Counted from the first letter of the stretch, positions 27,400 to 37,865 are shown. The stretch: 64,000 nucleotides of DNA from Aquila chrysaetos chrysaetos (GCF_900496995.4 NC_044006.1:22714214-22778213); one strand, 5' to 3'. Notes: generated by a model from the letters alone, not told the origin. Numbers and translations: made by a program.

Positions 27400-28085
27400 T
27401 TGCTACAAAATGACAAACTGAGCAAGAACTCTGCCCATAATCTTAGTCTAGTATTTCCAAAGTTCCATGCAATGAACGCGGATCAAAATATTTCTTTATC
27501 AGCGTATTTTCTCCACCATACGTCTGCTATTATCATCATTTAAACTAGCATGTTTTAAGTGACACTTTGGGTCAGCAGGTACATTGTATTATAAATAGCA
27601 GTAACTACCTTATTATAATAAAAATCCACTCTTTGCTGACAGACCATTTGCAAAGAGAAAAAAAGGTTAAATTATCTGCAATGATTAATTCAACCACTAT
27701 TAAATTTTAGTAGTAATTCTAACACAGCGCAACTAGAAATGCAAGTTTATTCTAATTTGTCTTTTGCAGAATGATTCGTGACCTGGATTTAACCGTCGGG
27801 CATTAGCTAAATTGTAAACTTTCTTTTTTGGATATAAGCCGTAGATTAAACTGCATTTGAATATTATTGCTGGTAATAGTTATTAATCAGGATTAAACAT
27901 ATTATAAATAACATTTCTTATAAAATTAATATAACAAAGTTAATTACCGTGGCATACATGAGTATTGAGCCACAACCGCAGGCTTATTGATGTGGACTAA
28001 TGTAGTAGATGGTACACGGCTTGTGATCCTCAAAGAGTGACTTTCACTCGATCAGGTAACATACTTAAAAACAACTACGTGGTTT
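27400..28085. promoter_or_regulatory. Candidate AT-rich regulatory element between MYRIP and PRLH2
   Basis: Unique AT-rich DNA with many homeodomain-type cores: TTAATCAGGATTA at about 27,883-27,895 (two opposed TAATC/GGATTA-like sites), TAATTACCG at 27,941-27,949, and numerous TTAAT/ATTAA cores. It lies downstream of the inferred PRLH2 3' end and contains no repeat that I recognise. The enhancer role is inference from motif density only. Confidence 0.3.
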
Positions 28086-28419
28086 TAAAGGGATCAGCTC
28101 ATTTAGGCCCTTATCCCTTTTGGATAATGGTGCACGATCACATGCAGTAGGCACAAAACTCCTCTGAAGAGTTGAATTAGCCAATTTTTAATTTGTTTTC
28201 CTTCAGCGGGGAAGATAGGAGCTTTATCTTTGATAGGAGCTCCTTTTTGTTCATTAATATATCTCTGCAGCAGTACAGGAAGAATCATGAAGGGCTGGTA
28301 GGTAGCTCAGGGCTACATTCCTACGAGTGGATGTTAACAGCCTATACAAAAACTACACACAGAGCACCAGCTTTTCATGCCATTAATGCAGGTACATTAA
28401 AAATTAGTAAGAGCCTTTT

Positions 28420-28827
28420 TTCTTTCTTCCAACCATTGCTTTTTATTTTTACATATTAACAGCCATTGACTTTGAAATGTGACAAGAAGGTTTCATGATA
28501 CACTTAACACTGCAGAGTTTAAATCCCAGCACAAAAGCTGTGTGGTTTTTAGATAAACCTAATGTTACAGTGAACAGCATCAAGGGACTGGTGGGGATGT
28601 AAGATGAAGAAACATTTTTGCAAGCTGTGGTGGCACTCAGTGCTAGTGTCTATGCATTGTCTTTTACCTGCACCCTGAACATGTTTCTTTTTGAAGGAAC
28701 TTGCACAAGGAGCAGAAAGAAGAGCAGCGTGGGACTGCTAAGCAACAGCAGAACTGGAGGTCTGAGGTGCAGGGGAGGGCACAATTCAAAGAACTAGAGG
28801 TTGGGTCATCACCTCGGGGAACAGGGA
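28420..28827 (-). other. PRLH2: Probable PRLH2 3' UTR with AATAAA signal
   Basis: Minus-strand sequence after the stop. The first clear AATAAA on the minus strand is at 28,447-28,442, about 380 nt past the stop, so the transcript may end near 28,420. Inference only. Confidence 0.4.
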
Positions 28828-29006
28828 TCACCAGTCATCGTCTTCTGCATCCGACACTTTTTGCTCCCACAAAGCGTTCAAGATGAAATCCAGGTGCCTG
28901 CTCACAGGCCTGAGGCTGCCACGGCTGCTTCTCAGCTGCCTCTTCCCAAACCGACCGATGGGGCGAACACCACGGCCCACGTACCAAAAAGGATCAATCT
29001 CAGGAC
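28828..29006 (-). CDS. PRLH2: PRLH2 exon 3: C-RFa hormone and C-terminal flanking peptide
   Basis: On the minus strand the acceptor GAATTCCAG (AG at 29008-29007) precedes GTCCTGAGATTGATCC. The first two bases finish the Ser codon. The 20-residue peptide runs to about 28,948, the Gly-Lys-Arg processing signal is at 28,947-28,939, and the stop TGA is at 28830-28828. Residues after the dibasic site are rich in Arg/Ser, then a LDFILNALWEQ helix-like stretch and DAEDDDW at the end. Confidence 0.95.
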
Positions 29007-30869
29007 CTGGAATTCAAAGCAGTCAGTGAAGCAAATTCCACTGTACTTAAAGGCAGCATTTCCTGAACATCTTGAGTGTGTTAGATGGCTTATTTGTAGT
29101 CCGGGAAAAAAACCAAGGGGAAAGGCTGCAGCTAGACATACAACTTTCTGGTGCCTTTTAGGGTTGCTTTCCGTGTGTAGAGCCCAAAGGAAGAGGATTC
29201 AGATGCAAAATTAATTTTCATCCGTCTGGGCTCCGACCTGCAATTCTACACAGCCTATCAAATTCAGGAGGGCCCAGCATGCTTTAAAACTGATTTGAAC
29301 CCTGGAAGAGGTGACAAGCAGCCTACATCCAGAAAGACCATCGTAGCTCCCTGTACCACCACTTTTAAACTCTTAGCTGAAGTCCTGAAGGTCCTACTGT
29401 CCAGCCTCCATTTCTGCTGTATGCACCAGGTACGCTATCTCTACAGGCTAACAAATCCACTGGGTTGCAGAGGGCGTTTCTACTTGAGAGATAAACATAA
29501 AAAGCTAATTCTTGTTCACTTAGGAGGCTGTTTTCATGGATGACTTTTTTTCTTTTAAAGCATCTGAAGTACACTTGGCTGATGTTTATAGTCTAGTCTA
29601 GTTTTAGAGCAGGTGTGGGGAGGGGTGTAATTGTATTAAAAGACTAAGATATACAACAGGGAAAATCTACAAAGTGTAGATGGAGATGATGCTACCCTGA
29701 GGAAATGCCAAATCATTCCAAAGCTGGAGCACTGTCAGGAACAGGAATAAACTTCAATTTAAGTGCATTATTTATCAGCCAAGTCATATGAAAGTCTCAG
29801 GCAAGGCAGCAGGATTATCGCCTGTGCATTTTGATGCTTGAACAGAGAAAATAAAAAATCCACTTTGGCTGTAAATTTCTCCATAAATACATGTTTTAAG
29901 TCTTTCCACACAGTGTTTAACACCTGTCCTGCCCACCAAAACCCAAGTAACTTCATTTTTTTCACCTGGGAACCTAAAAACTGAGGCTCCCAACATCTCC
30001 AGTTCTCTTTAATAGGGAAAGGTGTGCCACTGAGAGCTCATGCACCTTACTCCCCACACCCCCTCTCTCCCGCTCCACATAAAATTATCAGCCTTTGCTC
30101 CTTGGGGGAAGATGAGATTTCCCGATAAAGATTTTCTCAAAAATCTTTTGGACTGTGTGTTAGCTTTTACTTGAGATATATGGTATTGTCCCTCACCTGG
30201 CCAGCCTCAGTTCTTCATGGCATCTCTGAATGGAGACGCTTCAACCACTTGTGTTTTGACTTTCAGACAACTCATGGTTCCCGACAGAAATTAAGGTGTC
30301 TGTAAAACGAACTTAAGCTTCTGGCCCTTGCTTTCTTGTTACTCTGCAGAACTAGCTGTGAACTACCCCAGGTCTACAGAACACAGCTGAAAATTTGGTG
30401 CTTAAATATTCGATGTATACTGCCCTAAGTTTTCTCTGTCAATCTTTTGTACATTAGGGTCTTCTCTGGTATTTAACACAAACTATGCTATTTCCCTTGA
30501 CTTATTAAGGGCTGTGAGAAGGACATTCGGTTCTCTATATGCATTTAAAAGCGTAAATGGAAGTACAGGACCCCACACCACCATTTCGCCATAGAAGCAC
30601 CCACAGGGCTTTGCTGCTGAACTTTGCCTGACAGCCCGACCCTGATCCCTCAATGCACCAGAGACCGCGGGGTCATCATACAGGAGTCCATCACATTACA
30701 TCAGGTGAGATTCGTACTTACTTCTGTTGTCTATCTGATGTTTAAACGGTCTGCTCTGTCTTGAAGCAAAGCTGAGCGATACCAAGAGCACCAGCACGTA
30801 GACAATGACCAGCTTGCAGTGCTTGGGTGACCACTGGGCACGTGGTATCCATGAGATTGGATGCCACAT
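28828..30869 (-). CDS. PRLH2: PRLH2: C-RFa / prolactin-releasing peptide 2 precursor (108 aa)
   Basis: Coding join on the minus strand: 30869-30722 and 29006-28828. The A at the end of the first part plus GT from the second forms Ser50. Residues 1-19 are an unusually long N-region, 20-35 a hydrophobic signal core (LVIVYVLVLLVSLSFA), 36-49 a short basic spacer ending HQIDNR. Residues 50-69 are SPEIDPFWYVGRGVRPIGRF, then Gly70 (amide donor), Lys71-Arg72 (dibasic cleavage) and a 36-residue C-terminal flanking peptide ending in acidic residues and Trp. This 20-mer is the C-RFa/PrRP2 hormone known from fish, amphibians and birds; the RPxGRF-amide end is the family hallmark. The family signals through prolactin-releasing peptide receptors (GPR10 type) in brain and pituitary. 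The gene lies tail to tail with MYRIP and head to head with EIF1B. The peptide identity is near certain from sequence; the exon joins are inferred from splice sites and phase. Confidence 0.95.
29007..30721 (-). other. PRLH2: PRLH2 intron 2 (1.7 kb)
   Basis: Bounded by GTAAGT and CCAG on the minus strand. Open frames on either strand inside it (for example near 29,300-29,570 and 29,770-29,990) are short and unrecognised. Confidence 0.8.
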
Positions 30870-30890
30870 GATGGAGCAGTGGTGGGAAGG
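30722..30890 (-). CDS. PRLH2: PRLH2 exon 2: 21-nt leader, signal peptide and pro-spacer
   Basis: On the minus strand the acceptor TTTTCTCCTCACAG (AG at 30892-30891) is followed by a 21-nt leader without ATG. The start ATG is at 30869-30867 with A at -3. There are 49 codons plus one base before the consensus donor GTAAGT (30721-30716). The frame is also open upstream to about 30,992, so an unspliced longer start is formally possible, but the strong acceptor makes it unlikely. Without splicing at the donor, the frame stops eight codons later. Confidence 0.9.
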
Positions 30891-31447
30891 CTGTGAGGAG
30901 AAAAGTGAATGTGGGGAACACGTATGGGTTAAAGCTTTCAAGGTGAAGGAAGGTGTGAACTCTAACAGCATGTTCCTATCCATCAGAGCCATTTCATGAC
31001 TAAGTTCTGTGAAACACTAATGCTGGGGATGTCCTGGGTATTTCTGTTTGAAGGCAAAGGCTATGCAGTGAGCCATCCACCGAGGTAAGTCTGCAACTGG
31101 AGGGGTTTTCTCACCATCAGTGAAAGCACCTCTCATGGCTCCACAGGACACTCAAGTCCTGGCCCTGAGCTTGCTGCTGACTTTCTGTGTGGTCCATGGG
31201 CACTGGCCACCAAAGTGGTTTTTAGCCACTACCTCCATCATCCTTTCCTCACTTGTAAAATATGTCTAACGTTTGTATTTTACACACTCTTTTTACAACT
31301 ATATGCATTTCAGTATGAAAGGGAACGCTCCTCCTGTGTCATCACTCCCTTTCACAGCCTGCATGCAAAAGCACAACTTCCAGTTATGGTTTCCACTGGT
31401 ACATGTCCTGATGCTGTAAAGGCACCTAGATGCAAACACATGAGAAA

Positions 31448-31448
<1 letters not shown>

Positions 31449-31493
<45 letters not shown>
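31449..31493. repeat. (CA)n dinucleotide microsatellite
   Basis: About 22 uninterrupted CA units. It produces artefactual His/Thr-repeat open frames. Confidence 0.97.
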
Positions 31494-31494
<1 letters not shown>

Positions 31495-33109
31495 GCGCCC
31501 CCTCGAGAAGGGTTGTTTAGAACAGAAGGTGCTGAGTTGTGAAAATCACATCCAGGAGGTGAAGAATCCTGGGCTCATGTTGCCACTGCACCGTCTCTGG
31601 CATTTTGTACAAGCTTCCTCGCAGCAGCTCTCCCAGCTCTCATGCTAGGACAGTCTGCATTGTAATATGCAAGGTCTGCCTAGATATTTGACAGCCTGGA
31701 GCCTCTGCCTGCAGAAGTCAGCAGGAGCCCTGTTTGCTTAAGCATCACTTAAGGTAGATATACAGGTACAGAGCTATAGGAGATCCTCTCGGCTATGCCT
31801 ACACAGAGGCTTCTCCTTGTGTACAAGTGGGATTTTTCCCCTGTTGCTGCCAAAATCTTAGCCTGCTTTCGGTACAGGCAGAGCAGGAATGAAAACTTTT
31901 TGATGCAAGATGCTCCCAAGCACACTGCACAGGCAACACAACAAAAGCATGTGGAGAATCTGGTTGTGTCTTTCATTAAAATGCAAAGTCAAAGGCTCCT
32001 TAACCCCTGGTATTTCAGTGAAGGTTTGTTGGGGTTTTTTCCCCACGCTGACAGTTACTTAGCAGGCAGCTTAAAGGAAAGTGATTTTAACCCACGATTT
32101 CAACAGGACCATGAATTAACTTTTTCTAACTGGAATATCTCATGACAGGAATAAATGATCATAGCACGTAAAACCACATGGGATGAAGTCTGCGTTCAGT
32201 TTCAGCTGGTGTACGTCTCTTGTTGCTCCATGTTTAGCAAAACCTTAAGTTCAGTCAGACAGAAAGATGTTTTGAGGAATCTCTTCCATGTGCTTACAGG
32301 GCTGCTGACAGGTTTTCCAGATTACTTGCTGTCTGGTTTTGTGTCTTGTTTTTCTGGGAACTGAGTGACAGAAAGGAAGAGCTTGCCTTGAGCTCATTGT
32401 TGATGAAAGACAAAAATACAGGGAAAAGCTTTTCGCACAAGCTTTTTCCTAAGCAGTGCTGCGGCTCAGCCTCCACCAGCTGGTCCTGTGCCCGCATCAG
32501 CCATTCCGACCACCTTCTAGAGTGCCGTTATTTATTGAACTTTTTGCTTATACGCTTGACCTGGCTGGGATTTCTATGAAGAACATGGCTCCCACTGCTC
32601 CTCAGTAAGTAACATGCCACCCCTAAATAGTCAGCGTGCCTAGCAACTCCAATCCTCCCTAATTTTTTTCCTAATTTCCTCCTCCTAATTGTCCCTCCCC
32701 TGTTTGTATGGGGAGAAACTGAGGCAGAGATAATGCCACAAACTTGACCCTGCATGATGCTGAGCATTTCTAACTCCAAGATAAGCATAAAATCCTGGTT
32801 ACCCCCTCACAGTCCCTTCACATTGGCCCTTATGAATAATGGGGCTGGGAGATGGTGTGTGATCTCCTCAGGTCCAGATCTGCGTTAGCCCACAGCTCTG
32901 CAGCTTTCTTCCAAAGGGAAAAATCAAAAAAACAAGACCTCATACAGTCACTCTGTATGTGCCCTCCATTTCCAACCATTAAATGATCACCAAAAATTTT
33001 AAAACCTCACTAGTTTCAACAAAACTTGACACAATTAAAAGTTTCAGGAATAATTTTTCTCCTGGAGATCAGCAGAAGTCGATACCACTGCTGTTTGGTC
33101 AACTTTCTG

Positions 33110-33171
33110 CTTGGTCCCTAAGCAGAAAGAGGCTTTAAATCTTGGTCCCTAAGCAGAAAGAGCCTTTAAAT
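33110..33171. repeat. 31-bp tandem duplication
   Basis: Two adjacent copies beginning CTTGGTCCCTAAGCAGAAAG and differing at one base (GGCTTTAAAT versus GCCTTTAAAT). Units are 33,110-33,140 and 33,141-33,171. It is a recent local duplication in the inferred PRLH2 intron 1. Confidence 0.93.
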
Positions 33172-33839
33172 TTTGGCTGTGACAGTGGTCTGGCAATGTC
33201 CATCGACATGAGAGGGGAAAGTTAAAGCCGCTAGTAAAGTTACAGTGAAGCAGCGGTATCACAGCTTGCCATGGGTCTGCCTCACACGAGCAGTGGGAGA
33301 CCACCCTGGTTCTCACTCTGGGCACACAGGGACTCTCCACACACCAAACTCAAGCTCTGCTGCAGATCCATCAGGTCTAAATCTACCATGGATGTCCTCA
33401 GAAGACAAAGTGCTATTAACTCTTTAAACCCTAAAATAGCATCTTACTCAAGATCAATGACTGCGTATGACCCCTCCAATGCAAATGCGAACAGTTTTCA
33501 TGTTTGAAAGCAGCATTAGAAATCCCCACAAGAGATCAAATCCTGGGTGAATCCAGGCCTGGGACCGCGGCTCATTTCAGGGCTGAGCAGCACGAAAGGC
33601 GCACTGCTGTGCTGCAGGCTCCTGCATGCACTTTCCCTGCAGGGGCACAACGCTGCCTGCAGGTTCAGCCGTGTTGCCTCAGCATGGTCTCCTTCCCTGC
33701 AAAAACTGGACAAAAGTTACTGAGCACAGAGCACAGCTATGTACATTAGTGTAGAAAAGCTAAAGCCCCCAAAGAAAAAAGGAAATCCAGCAAGAAAGAG
33801 CCAGAACAAGCGCTGAAGCAGATAGAGGGAGGCACTTAC

Positions 33840-33891
33840 CTGTTTGCACCAAAGCTGCTCCTCAGGTAGCTGCTGCTCCAAGCAGAAGCAG
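33840..33891 (-). other. PRLH2: Inferred untranslated exon 1 of PRLH2
   Basis: On the minus strand a consensus donor CAAACAG/GTAAGT (donor 33839-33834) closes a short sequence lying just below a TATA box. The stretch contains no ATG, and together with the exon 2 leader gives a clean 5' UTR of about 70 nt. Intron 1 would be 2.95 kb. The link to exon 2 is inferred from strand, order and splice-site quality. Confidence 0.55.
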
Positions 33892-33912
33892 GGCAGCTGC
33901 TGGGGGCTTGTG

Positions 33913-33921
33913 CCTTTTATA
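33913..33921 (-). promoter_or_regulatory. PRLH2: TATA box (TATAAAAGG) of the inferred PRLH2 promoter
   Basis: TATAAAAGG on the minus strand, about 30 bp upstream of the predicted start site near 33,890. The upstream side (33,930-34,500) is G-rich and GC-richer than neighbouring intergenic DNA, including G-runs at about 33,939-33,957. Confidence 0.55.
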
Positions 33922-33929
33922 CTGAAGGG

Positions 33930-36180
33930 AAATGGGCTTGAAGTGGGGGTGGGGGGAGTCAAGAGGTGGGCCAGGAGGACGTCAGCAGTACTAGTGAGCA
34001 AAATTTAAATGCACAAAAGGAGGGGTAGAGAACTGTGGCTCTATTAGAAAGCCATTGATCAGGGCAGGGAGCTGGAGGAGAGGGCGGTGCCGGGAGTTTG
34101 CAGGGGGAGCCTGGCAGGACATCTGGCTGAGGCCCCCCGGCCCACCAAGAGAAGAGCGGAGGGGAGGGGACCGCTGCCATGTCCCTATGGATGGGGGACA
34201 CGGGCAGACCGGAGCAGCACTGGCTGCCACACTCTCTGCACATGAGAGCCAAGCTCTCTGTGCTGCCCAGCTGAGATGCTCTGTCTGAAGCACGTGTCTG
34301 CGGGGGGAAAACGCTCATGGCTGGGGATGAAGTGTGGGGAGAAAGAGGAGATGGACTGCAGGAAGCTCTCAGGGCCAGCAAGGTGGAGCAGTCAGTCCAC
34401 ACGCCCCTTCCCAGCCCTTATTCCTCTTGCTGTTGTCCCACCTCTGCTTTTTGCTTGGGATCTTACTTGACGGCAGCTCTTGTCCCATTAAGCCCCTAAC
34501 CCACAGCTGGGATCAACTCACCCACACGTAGGTTTTAGGCCATACTCCAACACAGCACACAAGTAGCTGATGAAATCACTTGTGATTCAGTGCTTAAGCA
34601 GGTGCTTACTGGTTTTGTGGCAGAGAAAATTTCATCTGCATGAGGCTAATATCTCGAGCAATATTGTATTTCTACAATAGGCATCTCTTCTGTGTGGTTA
34701 TTTTTAACTCTGTCTCTTGACTAATGTGTTGTTGCAGTCTTGCTGTTACAGATCTCGCTGCTTTAATAGCTAAGACGGTGTTTACTGTCAAGGTTTGCAG
34801 AGGAGCAGCAGTTGAACTGGCAGGTGTTTCACTCCTTCAGCACCATCCTGCGGCGAGGCTGACATGTGAAGCGTTACTGGGCTGCCTGGGGACCGCAGGC
34901 TCTCTTGCAGAGATCTTTGCAGATGCAGGGTTGTGCTCCGCTCCTGGTGAGACTGACTACCCGAAGAAACAATTTTTAAACCTGTGCTTAGAAGAGGGAG
35001 CTCTGAGGCACGACCTGGTCTCTAAGCTGAGACTGGATAGGACATGCTGCAGTCCCATTAGGATGAAGTGGAAGTTCAATAGCAAATCCGATGTTTAGTT
35101 TTTCTATAAAGATGCTTCCAGCCGGGAAAACCTCAAAGTACAAATGACCCTATTTCACTGCAGCCACATCCCAAAAGAAATGAGATGGGTTTTTTCCTAG
35201 GGGCAATTTGTGGGGTACTTCTACAAGGAAGCATAACTGAAATTTTGCCTGGCCTTGCCCTTACTCAGTATCCAGGCATCAGGTAGATGATGTCACCACC
35301 ACTGGGGGGCTATGATCACTAATTGTGGGCATTAAAATAAATTTCTCATTTACATGTAATAGTTTGCTCTATGGTCATGTGTATGAACACAAATGCTAAA
35401 GAAGCCTGAGAAATACTCTGCCATTCTCCATTTTCCACCTAGTAATAGCTAAAAGAAGTGTCTTCCTCATCCAAGTTTTGAAGAGTTTACTCAGACTACT
35501 CAGGATTATAACTGCAAAATATGAAGAGCACTTCAAGTCCACGATAGCACAAAAGGTCCTTCCACAGCTAACACAATCAATAATGTATATACACGCTTTC
35601 TCCAGCAACCTCCTTTTAGCATGTTCCCTTTGAACCTTGCAAATGCTCCCTACCTAAAAATCAGTCTGCATCCAAGCACCAGGCAGTGGCTATGCTTCTG
35701 CTGTGCTAATTTTGTGTACAGGCGTGGAGAGGGTATCTTCTTAATAAGTAAAACCCTTCATGGTTTTGCATCGTAGATCTTTCCCCTTACTGCTCTTCAC
35801 ATTGACTTTGACCAGAAAATGTGGGTATCCTTTCTTGATCTCTAGTGGGCAGTTGCTGGAGTGAGGGCTTTTTCTCTCCAGGATATGTAGGACCCTGTCT
35901 TGTTTTGCTGTTTTGCTAAGGATCCTATCATTTTAAAACAGAAATAAAAGCCTTTTTCATCCCATTTACTCCTTCTAGTCTTGCTGTCACTGCAATACGA
36001 GCCCTTCAATAGCATTTTCACTGATTGACACCTACATGGAAGTTGCCATGTAAAATAAAACTGTGCAATGTCTTCATGTTAACATGGTTTGCTCGTTGGT
36101 AAATGCTGCCTGCCAAATAGTATACCATACAAAGAAAAATCATTATTAGGAGTGCCAGCATTTAAAATGCTCTATTATGA
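33930..36180. other. Intergenic DNA upstream of PRLH2
   Basis: A purine-rich, moderately GC-rich stretch (33,930-34,500) grades into unique AT-rich DNA. Open frames here, including one of 124 codons at 34,724-35,098 on the plus strand, resemble nothing I know. No repeat was recognised. Confidence 0.5.
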
Positions 36181-36184
36181 TCAG

Positions 36185-36545
36185 CTGCCTTCATTCTGGC
36201 CCAAGGTCCATCTACTGCAGTATCTTGGTTTTGACAATGGCCACCAGAGAACATCTAGGGAAGAGTCTAAAAATAGGGCAGCATATTTTGACATTCCTCA
36301 CTACCAGGCCCCTGAGCCTGGTGGTCCAGAGGCTTCCCAAGCCAAATGTTTCTTTGTGGTAGGTGGCCCTTAATGGACTACTTTTCTTTCACAGTTGCTT
36401 CTTGAACCCATGTAAATTCCCAGCATCCACAAGGTCATGTGCCAAGGACTTCACAGCTCTCTCCCTCCTACAAGAAGGATCGTGGCCGTGCATCTGTTCT
36501 GGACATAACACTTGCCCGTTTCAAGTACTTATTTTTTCATTTTTG
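36185..36545 (+). repeat. Old LINE/CR1-like interspersed repeat remnant
   Basis: Contains phrases of a dispersed sauropsid repeat: GGCCCAAGGTCCATCTACTG, a GACAATGGCCACCAGAG segment, and TTGAACCCATGTAAATTCCC followed by GCATCCACAAGG. The boundaries are approximate and the family name is uncertain. Confidence 0.5.
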
Positions 36546-37279
36546 CTTTCAGTCATTCTGCCTTCATGAAAGGCTACTATTAAATGTTCTAAGCAATGAA
36601 AAGTAATAACCTATGTGACAGTCTCTTTAAATGAGTCTCATCAGGCATTTCTCTTACCAAAGCACTGTTTTACTCCATCCTCATTGACCGTAAGTTACCA
36701 TTTCTTTCCACTATACCACGACTGAACTACCAGAATGCTATGTATAGTACTCAGAAGCTTCACAGAAATCATCCTGACTTCTCAGGGTCTTTTCAGGCAG
36801 TTGTGATTTTATTTTATTTTGTTATCCCACTCATAGCAGGGCTTATGCTTTGGCTGAGGGAAGCAAGTCAGCTCATGAAACACAGAAATGTGAAAGCCAC
36901 TCAGACTTGGAAGAAACTGGGAAAGAGCTGTCAGAGGAAAGGGGCTCATGAAAGAGTGAACAGAAAGATCATTTAAAAGACAGCTTGGTCTGTAGTGAAA
37001 GGGCAGAGGTTTGCATGTTAAAACCTCCATCTTTCTTCTGTGTCTGAGTGAGAGGCTGGGCATGTGCTCTCTTCTTTATGGATGGCCCATGGGAAGGTCT
37101 TAGGCCGCCATCACTTCCCTGCCCCACACATGACCAAGGACTCCTGCATGTAAAATTTCTGCGTAGGTTATGGGAAGCAGGAGCAGGGCTGAGCCTGCTG
37201 ATAGCTGGAGTGTCTTGATGTTTTGGTGGGATGGCTGACCAGGGAGACACTGTGGGATGCAACTTCTTAGAAAGGCAGC

Positions 37280-37860
37280 TGTGCTGATTTTGGCTGGGAT
37301 AGAGTTCATTTTCTTCATAGTAGCTGGTATGGGTCTATGTTTTGGATTTGTGCTGAAAACGGTGTTGATAGCACAGGGATGTTTTTGTTATTGCTGAGCA
37401 GTGCTTGCACAGAGTCAAGGTCTTTTTTGCTTCTCACCCCACCCCACCAGCGAGCAGTCTGGGGGTGCACAAGAAACTGGGAGGGGACACAGCCGGGACA
37501 GCTGACCCCACCCCAAGGGATATTCCAGACCATATGACATCATGCTCAGCATATAAAGCTGGAGGAAGAAGAAGGAAGGTGGGACGTTCGGAGTGATGGC
37601 CTTTGTCTTCCCAAGTCACTGTTACACGTGATGGAGCCCTGCTTTCCTGGAGACAGCTGAACACCTGCCTGCCGATGGGAAGCAGTGAGTGAATTCCTTG
37701 TTTTGCTTTGCTTGCACGCGCAGCTTTTGCTTTCCCTATTAAACTGCCTTTATCTCAACCCACGAGTTTTCTCACTTCCGATTCTCTGCCCCATCCCACG
37801 GCGGGGAGTGAGCAAGTGGCTGTGTGGTGCTTAGCTGCTGGCTGGGGTTAAACCATGACA
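37280..37860 (+). mobile_element. Avian ERV solo LTR (copy B) with intact 5-bp target duplication
   Basis: Starts TGTGCTGATTTTGGCTGGGA and ends AAACCATGACA, flanked on both sides by GCAGC (37,275-37,279 and 37,861-37,865). It shares long blocks with the LTR at 17,993, for example ACACAGAGTCAAGGTCTTTT and CACCCCACCCCACCAGCGAG. It has an ATATAAAG box at 37,551-37,558 and ATTAAA at 37,738-37,743. No internal region is present, so it is a solo LTR left by recombination. Confidence 0.9.
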
Positions 37861-37865
37861 GCAGC

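Larger units (their letters stand above)
30891..33839 (-). other. PRLH2: Inferred PRLH2 intron 1
   Basis: Holds a (CA)n microsatellite at 31,449-31,493 and a 31-bp tandem duplication at 33,110-33,171. Otherwise it is unique sequence with no credible additional coding exon. Confidence 0.5.

Noticed and set aside
28800-30900. Initial idea that the minus-strand signal peptide belonged to a parathyroid-hormone-like gene
   Set aside because: No PTH-type exon was found. The exon at 29,006-28,828 gives the C-RFa 20-mer in the correct phase.
30696-30992. Single-exon 98-codon reading of the PRLH2 signal-peptide region
   Set aside because: It runs through a strong acceptor (30,891) and a consensus GTAAGT donor (30,721) and would end before any hormone sequence. 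The spliced reading restores the C-RFa peptide exactly.
31215-31648. Frames with His-Thr repeats
   Set aside because: Artefact of the (CA)n microsatellite.
34724-35098. 124-codon plus-strand open frame preceded by a possible acceptor (GTTGTTGCAG)
   Set aside because: No homology was recognised, there is no clear donor or partner exon, and it is isolated in intergenic DNA.
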